NCBI GenBank assembly: GCA_016839055.1
Contig: JAEKNX010000006.1
Location: forward strand, 245,000-308,999
Source of the DNA: Spirochaetales bacterium
Lineage (GTDB): Bacteria > Spirochaetota > Spirochaetia > UBA9216
Direction of reading: 5' to 3'
Length of the DNA stretch: 64,000 nt
Below, piece after piece: positions 59,807 through 64,000 of this stretch (its first letter is position 1; every line of letters starts with the position of its first letter). The notes under the pieces were generated by a model. The model searched no databases and was not told the origin of the DNA. It saw only the letters and a program-made list of their open reading frames with translations. Position numbers and translations under genes: made by a program.

Positions 59807-60573
59807 GTATTCTGAAGACAGAAAATATAGCAAAACATTTCGGCGGAATTTACGCTATTAAAGATATATCAATTGAGCTTGGACGTAATGATCTTGTAAG
59901 CATCATTGGACCCAACGGAGCAGGTAAAACAACCCTGTTCAATCTGATATCAGGCGTTTATAAACCAGAACATGGAAAGGTCATTTTTCAGGATAGTGAT
60001 ATTACAACTCAGCCCCCGCATATGAGATCGCGCGGCGGTATTTCGCGGACATTTCAGAATATCAGGTTGTTTGAAGGACTTAGCGTAAAGGAGAATATCC
60101 TTGCGGCAATGGATCCAAGGTCGAAGTATAACCTTTTTGACGCCTTTTTTCTTACACCGGCCAGGATGAAACAAGATAAGGAGAATGTTGAAAAAGCACA
60201 TGAGCTGCTTGATATAATCGGACTATGGAACGAGCGCGACAAGCAGCCGGGTAATCTTCCTTACGGCCTCCAAAGAAAACTTGAAATAGCCCGGGCTCTT
60301 GCCTCTGAACCGGCGGTCCTTCTTCTTGATGAACCTGCCGCAGGTCTTAACCCCAGTGAAGTGAGAGATTTTATCGACCTTATTCATAAAATAAAGGAGG
60401 ACTTTGGTCTTTCCATCCTTCTCATTGAGCACCGGATGCAGGTTGTAATGGAGATGTCGAGGTGGATTTATGTTATTAACTTTGGAGAGCTGCTTGCACA
60501 GGGAAAGCCCGATGAAATACAGAAAAATCCAGAGGTTATAAAGGCCTACATCGGCGAGGAGGAAGCATGCTGA
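59803..60573 (+). CDS. livG: branched-chain-type ABC importer ATPase LivG
   Basis: A 256-aa ATPase. Walker A GPNGAGKTT, LivG-type SRTFQNIRLFEGLSVKENI, signature PYGLQRKLE, Walker B VLLLDEPAAGL, H-loop IEHR. ATG 59803 with GGAGGAAG upstream is preferred over 59788. The signature LPYGLQRKLE differs from LSGGQ as is common in LivG. Overlaps livF by 7 bp. Confidence 0.93.
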   Translation: MSILKTENIAKHFGGIYAIKDISIELGRNDLVSIIGPNGAGKTTLFNLISGVYKPEHGKVIFQDSDITTQPPHMRSRGGISRTFQNIRLFEGLSVKENILAAMDPRSKYNLFDAFFLTPARMKQDKENVEKAHELLDIIGLWNERDKQPGNLPYGLQRKLEIARALASEPAVLLLDEPAAGLNPSEVRDFIDLIHKIKEDFGLSILLIEHRMQVVMEMSRWIYVINFGELLAQGKPDEIQKNPEVIKAYIGEEEAC

Positions 60574-61313
60574 AAATATCAAATCTATCAGCCTCATACG
60601 ATCATATTGATGCCCTGCATAATGTAAACATCGAAGTCGCCGAAGGAAGTATTGTCAGTATTATCGGCTCAAATGGTGCCGGAAAAACAACCCTTCTAAA
60701 TACTATAAGCGGGCTGGTTCCGGCAAAAGAGGGAGCTATAACCTATAAGGGGGTACCTCTGGAAAAAATTGCTCACATCATTGTCCAGAAAGGAATTGTA
60801 CAGGTTCCTGAGGGTCGGAAAATCTTTGCCGGACTCAGCGTACGGGAAAACCTTATCCTTGGCGGCTTCCACCTGGGTAAGCATGAGCGCAGGGTGAAGA
60901 TTGAAGAGATGTTCAAAAGATTTCCAAGACTGAAGGAACGAGAAAGCCAGCAGGCCGGAACAATGAGCGGCGGAGAGCAGCAGATGCTGGCAATATGCCG
61001 GGGCCTGATGTCGAATCCGAAACTCATCCTTCTTGATGAGCCTTCGCTCGGTCTGGCACCCGTACTCGTATCCGATGTGTTCAAGCAGATTGCCGAAATC
61101 CGCAGGATGGGAATTACCGTGCTCTTAGTCGAACAGAACGCCCGAAAGGCCTTGTCTATGTGTGATTACGCCTATGTTCTGGAGAACGGGCGGGTCATTC
61201 TTCAGGGCCGAGGTGAAGAACTCCTGTGCAATGAAGCAATCAGCAAAGCCTATCTCGGAGAATCTCAGGGGTGCAAAGAAGATGCAGGCGCCGATGATGA
61301 AGGAAAGCTTTAA
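60567..61313 (+). CDS. livF: branched-chain-type ABC importer ATPase LivF
   Basis: A 248-aa ATPase. Walker A GSNGAGKTT, QVPEGRKIFAGLSVRENL, signature MSGGEQQML, Walker B LILLDEPSLGLAP, H-loop VEQN. GGAGGAA lies just before the ATG. An extra acidic tail (CKEDAGADDEGKL) is present. The UroD-like gene starts at the last base of its stop codon. Confidence 0.93.
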   Translation: MLKISNLSASYDHIDALHNVNIEVAEGSIVSIIGSNGAGKTTLLNTISGLVPAKEGAITYKGVPLEKIAHIIVQKGIVQVPEGRKIFAGLSVRENLILGGFHLGKHERRVKIEEMFKRFPRLKERESQQAGTMSGGEQQMLAICRGLMSNPKLILLDEPSLGLAPVLVSDVFKQIAEIRRMGITVLLVEQNARKALSMCDYAYVLENGRVILQGRGEELLCNEAISKAYLGESQGCKEDAGADDEGKL

Positions 61314-62263
61314 TGCTGTGCTCTCCGGTTGTCTATGAGCATGCGGCTCGCTTTATCGGGCGCAGCCCCTATGAGGTTTCGCAGTCCGCTAAGCTCCTTT
61401 CTGATGCGCACATAGCCGCCTGGCGGTACTATAAACATTCTCCTGTAACTATAGGAATAGACATCTACAATCTTGAGGCCGAGGCATTCGGCTCGAAGGT
61501 AGACATTCCTGAAGGAAATGAAGTGCCTGGGATCTCCGGCAGTATTATAGGCAGTCTTGATGAGCTCCTGACGCTTCGGCCCCTAAGTCTTAATGAGTCC
61601 GGCCGGTATCCGCTTCACATAGAGGCGGCCCGAAGGGTTAGGGCCGAGCTCCCTGAGGCTGATGTGCGGCTGCCGCTGTCAGGACCTTTCTCAATCGCGT
61701 CAAACCTGCTTGGTTTTGAGAAACTGCTGATGGCCTCAATCATGGAGCAGGATAAAACCCGGGCCGTCCTCGAGCATATCACAGGACTGCAGATTGAACT
61801 CGCAAGGCAGATTGTAGAGAGCGGGTTTGAGGTAAGCTTCTTTGAGTCGGCTGCCGCGCCGCCGCTCTTGTCTCCTGAATTGATTGAGGCAATTGAAATT
61901 CCGGTACTTAAAAAAATGATGGCAGCCCTTACGGCGATGAACGGGAAAAAAAATGCCTTCATAATGGGCGGCGATAATGCTTCTATTGCCGGAAGCCTTG
62001 CCGGGATGGGCGCCGGATTTTTGATTTGTCCGGCTGAGACAGATCAGCGCATCTTCCTGGAGAATGCTTCGGCAGACAATCTGCTGATAAGAATTAATAT
62101 GTCGGCCGAGATAATAGCGTCAGCTGATAAAAATGAAATTCAGAATGAAATAAACAGGGTAAAAGAGCTCATGAACGATTTCCCGTCTACTTTAGCGGGA
62201 ACCGGGGTGTTGTCGTATGACAGTGATCCGGAGCTTGTAAGCTGGATTACCGGACAATTTTAA
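61313..62263 (+). CDS. uroporphyrinogen decarboxylase-fold protein
   Basis: A 316-aa protein of the UroD/MtaA superfamily (LPLSGPFSIASNLLGFEKLLMASIMEQDKTRAVLEHITGLQIEL and related core regions). In corrinoid-type methyltransferases of this fold, an H-x-C-G zinc motif binds the methyl acceptor thiol. Here the matching stretch reads FIMGGDN, with neither His nor Cys, so it is unlikely to be a standard methylcobalamin:CoM-type enzyme, and UroD heme function is not supported by context. It may act on the compound imported by the Liv system. Starts on the livF stop (TAATG); the binding-protein gene follows 39 bp later. Confidence 0.72.
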   Translation: MLCSPVVYEHAARFIGRSPYEVSQSAKLLSDAHIAAWRYYKHSPVTIGIDIYNLEAEAFGSKVDIPEGNEVPGISGSIIGSLDELLTLRPLSLNESGRYPLHIEAARRVRAELPEADVRLPLSGPFSIASNLLGFEKLLMASIMEQDKTRAVLEHITGLQIELARQIVESGFEVSFFESAAAPPLLSPELIEAIEIPVLKKMMAALTAMNGKKNAFIMGGDNASIAGSLAGMGAGFLICPAETDQRIFLENASADNLLIRINMSAEIIASADKNEIQNEINRVKELMNDFPSTLAGTGVLSYDSDPELVSWITGQF

Positions 62264-62302
62264 GGAACCCATCCCGTCAGGGAATAAAAGAGGAGATAAA
62301 AA

Positions 62303-63460
62303 ATGAAAAGAGTATTGGTAATTGCAATTCTGCTTCTGTCTGTTTGTGTGTTTACATTCGCCGGCGGTCAGAATGAAGACGAAATTGTCATAGGTGTTAT
62401 GCAGGACTTAAGCGGTCCTACATCGGTCTGGGGCAATGCGGTAAAGAATGGAGCAGAGCTCGCAGTTGATATGATAAATGCTGACGGCGGACTGCTTGGA
62501 AAACAGCTCGTACTGAAAAGCTATGACATCAAGCTTGATCCTCAGGAGGCAATCAATGCCTACAACAGGCTATCAGATTCGGATAAGGCCACAGCAATTG
62601 TAGGTCCGCCGCTCTCCGGTATTGGTCTTGCTATTGGCCCCCTGGCCGAGAGTAAAAAAGTTCCGGTTGTCGGAAGTTTTATCGACCCCAGAGTTACAGT
62701 TAAAGAAGACGGAAGCGCGTCACCCTACATGTTCCTCATGCAGCCTTCGAGCAAACAGTACGCTGAAATCCTGGCAGATTACACCCTTAAAAAATTAGGC
62801 CTAAAAACAGTAGCAGTTTTTTATGATCAGTCAAATGCATTTGCCGTTTCACAGGTAAAACCATTCATTGCATATTTCGAAGCTAATGGCGGAAAGGTTC
62901 TTGCAGAAGAAATATATAAGAAAGGCGACAAGGATTTTAAATCCCAGCTTAACAAGATTAAAAATGTTAATGCGGCCGCAATCTACGCTCCGAATTATGT
63001 TCAGGATCTTGTAATTACCCTTCAGCAGTGTAATCAGATTGGTCTTGATGTTCCGTTTATCGGCGGTCTCGACTTTGCGCCTCCTTTCGTATCCCTTTTA
63101 AGTGATCCTATGCTGGCAGATGATATCTTCTTTGCTAATAACTACTCCGACAATGAACCCCAGCTTGTTGATGTAAGAAACGCATATAAGGCGAAATTCG
63201 GTGAAGAACCAATAAACAAGGCCTACCTTGGTTATGACAAAATTCTCATAATTGCGGACGCGATAAGGAGAGCCGGTTCAGCCGATTCCACAGCTGTTAG
63301 AGACGCGCTTGAGACAACAACAAATCTTGCCTGTACAACAGGAAACATTACAATTTCAGCTGCTACACATCAGCCCCAGGGCCTCTCGATGGTAATGTAC
63401 TCAATTAAAGGTGGCAAGTATGCCGATCTCGGTCGTCATGTTCCTGCCTTACATAAATAA
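62303..63460 (+). CDS. branched-chain-type ABC importer substrate-binding protein
   Basis: A 385-aa periplasmic binding protein (LivJ/K, Peripla_BP_6). Signal region MKRVLVIAILLLSVCVFTFAGG; mature EIVIGVMQDLSGPTSVWGNAVKNGAELAVDMINADGG is typical. It lacks a lipobox. AGAGGAGA lies before the ATG. It is last of the operon and ends at a terminator. Substrate unknown. Confidence 0.92.
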   Translation: MKRVLVIAILLLSVCVFTFAGGQNEDEIVIGVMQDLSGPTSVWGNAVKNGAELAVDMINADGGLLGKQLVLKSYDIKLDPQEAINAYNRLSDSDKATAIVGPPLSGIGLAIGPLAESKKVPVVGSFIDPRVTVKEDGSASPYMFLMQPSSKQYAEILADYTLKKLGLKTVAVFYDQSNAFAVSQVKPFIAYFEANGGKVLAEEIYKKGDKDFKSQLNKIKNVNAAAIYAPNYVQDLVITLQQCNQIGLDVPFIGGLDFAPPFVSLLSDPMLADDIFFANNYSDNEPQLVDVRNAYKAKFGEEPINKAYLGYDKILIIADAIRRAGSADSTAVRDALETTTNLACTTGNITISAATHQPQGLSMVMYSIKGGKYADLGRHVPALHK

Positions 63461-63488
63461 CATTCAAGTAAAAAGATTTAATTATTCA

Positions 63489-63520
63489 GGGAGCGGCTTA
63501 GTGCTGCTCCCAATTTTTTT
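63489..63520 (+). terminator. terminator after the transport operon
   Basis: GGGAGCGGC pairs with GCTGCTCCC (one G-T pair), 5-nt loop, then AA and seven T. It closes the operon begun at 53.8 kb. Confidence 0.9.
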
Positions 63521-63522
63521 AA

Positions 63523-63551
63523 TTGACTCCCTGAAAAAGAGCCTTTATGCT
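63523..63551 (+). promoter_or_regulatory. promoter of the TPR protein gene
   Basis: -35 TTGACT (63523-63528), 17-bp spacer, -10 TATGCT (63546-63551), 6 nt before the ATG at 63558. Starts 2 bp after the upstream T tract. Confidence 0.65.
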
Positions 63552-63557
63552 CTATAA

Positions 63558-63941
63558 ATGAAAAAGATATATTTAATACTAATTTTAGTGCTGTGTACAA
63601 TGAATGCTCAGGCTCAATCATTTGATGATTATATGGCTGAGGCGCAAAGTGCAGCGGACATGTGGGATTACGATGAGGCCATTGCTGCTTATGACAAAGC
63701 ATTGAAGCTACAGCCTGAGAATACCGAGATCTACTTTTTAAGAGGCTATGCAAAAGATATGTATGGCGACAGGGAGAGCGCCGTAGATGACTATGATAAA
63801 GCAATCGAGCTCCACCCTGAAGATTCCCGTATCTATCATGCCAGAGGTTATGCAAGAGAATACATCTATGAGTACAAGGGCGCTGTAGAGGATTTTACAA
63901 AATTCCTCGAATTGGAAGGAGATCCCTATGTGTCAAGATAG
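63558..63941 (+). CDS. secreted TPR-repeat protein
   Basis: A 127-aa protein with a signal peptide (MKKIYLILILVLCTMNAQAQ) and three tetratricopeptide repeats (DEAIAAYDKALKLQPENTEIYFLRGYAKD and two more like it) that form a protein-binding helical array. It is probably periplasmic; the partner is unknown. There is no ribosome site, and the promoter's -10 ends 6 nt before the ATG. Confidence 0.85.
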   Translation: MKKIYLILILVLCTMNAQAQSFDDYMAEAQSAADMWDYDEAIAAYDKALKLQPENTEIYFLRGYAKDMYGDRESAVDDYDKAIELHPEDSRIYHARGYAREYIYEYKGAVEDFTKFLELEGDPYVSR

Positions 63942-63978
63942 ATGACAGTAAAACTTTTTAGAAAGGAGTCATCTATTT

Positions 63979-64000
63979 ATGAAGTACAGTACGGGATTCA
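63979..64000 (+). CDS. possible start of a further gene (cut by window edge)
   Basis: ATG at 63979, preceded by AAAGGAG at 63962-63968, reads MKYSTGF before the window ends. The ribosome site is good but spaced 10 nt, and the product cannot be told. Confidence 0.4.

Noticed and set aside
1..64000. tRNA, rRNA, insertion sequence or prophage
   Set aside because: No cloverleaf-like sequence, transposase, integrase or phage structural gene was seen on either strand.

Overview
The window is a compact, gene-dense stretch of chromosome from what looks like a free-living anaerobic spirochaete (Spirochaetota). This is an inference, not a phylogenetic result. The pointers are lipoproteins and outer-membrane beta-barrel proteins with spirochaete-like leaders, cytoplasmic and membrane chemoreceptors, many Fe-S and flavin redox enzymes, no aerobic respiratory genes, and mid-range G+C. 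There are no rRNA genes, tRNA genes, CRISPR arrays, insertion sequences or prophage genes, and no intergenic stretch exceeds 300 bases.

Layout. Position 1-165 holds the 5' end of a reverse-strand two-component-propeller sensor. Then come an iron-hydrogenase-like chemoreceptor and lspA (310-2957). A five-gene reverse operon (6857 down to 2969) follows: MarR regulator, ArsM-like methyltransferase, a 31-residue Cys-containing peptide, a radical SAM/SPASM enzyme and a thioredoxin-thioredoxin reductase fusion. It has the layout of a RiPP (ribosomally made, modified peptide) locus and is the strongest candidate for an undescribed system. Next are an SrkA-like kinase, a NYN/LOTUS RNA-binding protein, an Stn-type electron-bifurcating transhydrogenase (stnABC, 9261-13567) and transketolase. 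From 15.6 to 25.2 kb there are an unknown anchored protein, a beta-barrel protein behind a near-perfect sigma-54 promoter, a lone molybdopterin oxidoreductase paired with an M20 amidohydrolase, and a four-domain CoA-disulfide reductase-type sulfur protein.

From 25 to 47.7 kb lie mostly housekeeping and regulatory genes: YjbQ, PtsP, a FAD dehydrogenase, an M14 carboxypeptidase lipoprotein, rhomboid, a zinc/manganese-type ABC transporter whose ATPase carries an N-terminal DUF1893 domain, Nudix, ppk, pfkA, AraC/GyrI, a lipoprotein, an RmlD-like reductase, a Cache histidine kinase, an ABC-2 exporter divergent from a NarL-type two-component pair, and an aldo/keto reductase. From 47.8 to 52.6 kb are a TetR gene with a clear operator, a saccharopine-dehydrogenase-like gene, a chemoreceptor and a lipoprotein.

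The last 11 kb (52.8-63.5 kb) looks like one substrate-utilisation regulon: a divergent short-chain dehydrogenase, an old-yellow-enzyme-type reductase, a LacI regulator, a fumarate-reductase-like flavoprotein, a branched-chain-type ABC importer (livHMGF plus binding protein) and a UroD-like protein. It is controlled through three copies of one palindrome sitting at two back-to-back promoters.

A genome-style signal also emerges. At least eight, perhaps ten, genes lacking a Shine-Dalgarno sequence have a sigma-70-like promoter whose -10 box ends 6-9 nt before the ATG, so their mRNAs are probably leaderless. Genes inside operons instead carry good Shine-Dalgarno sequences.
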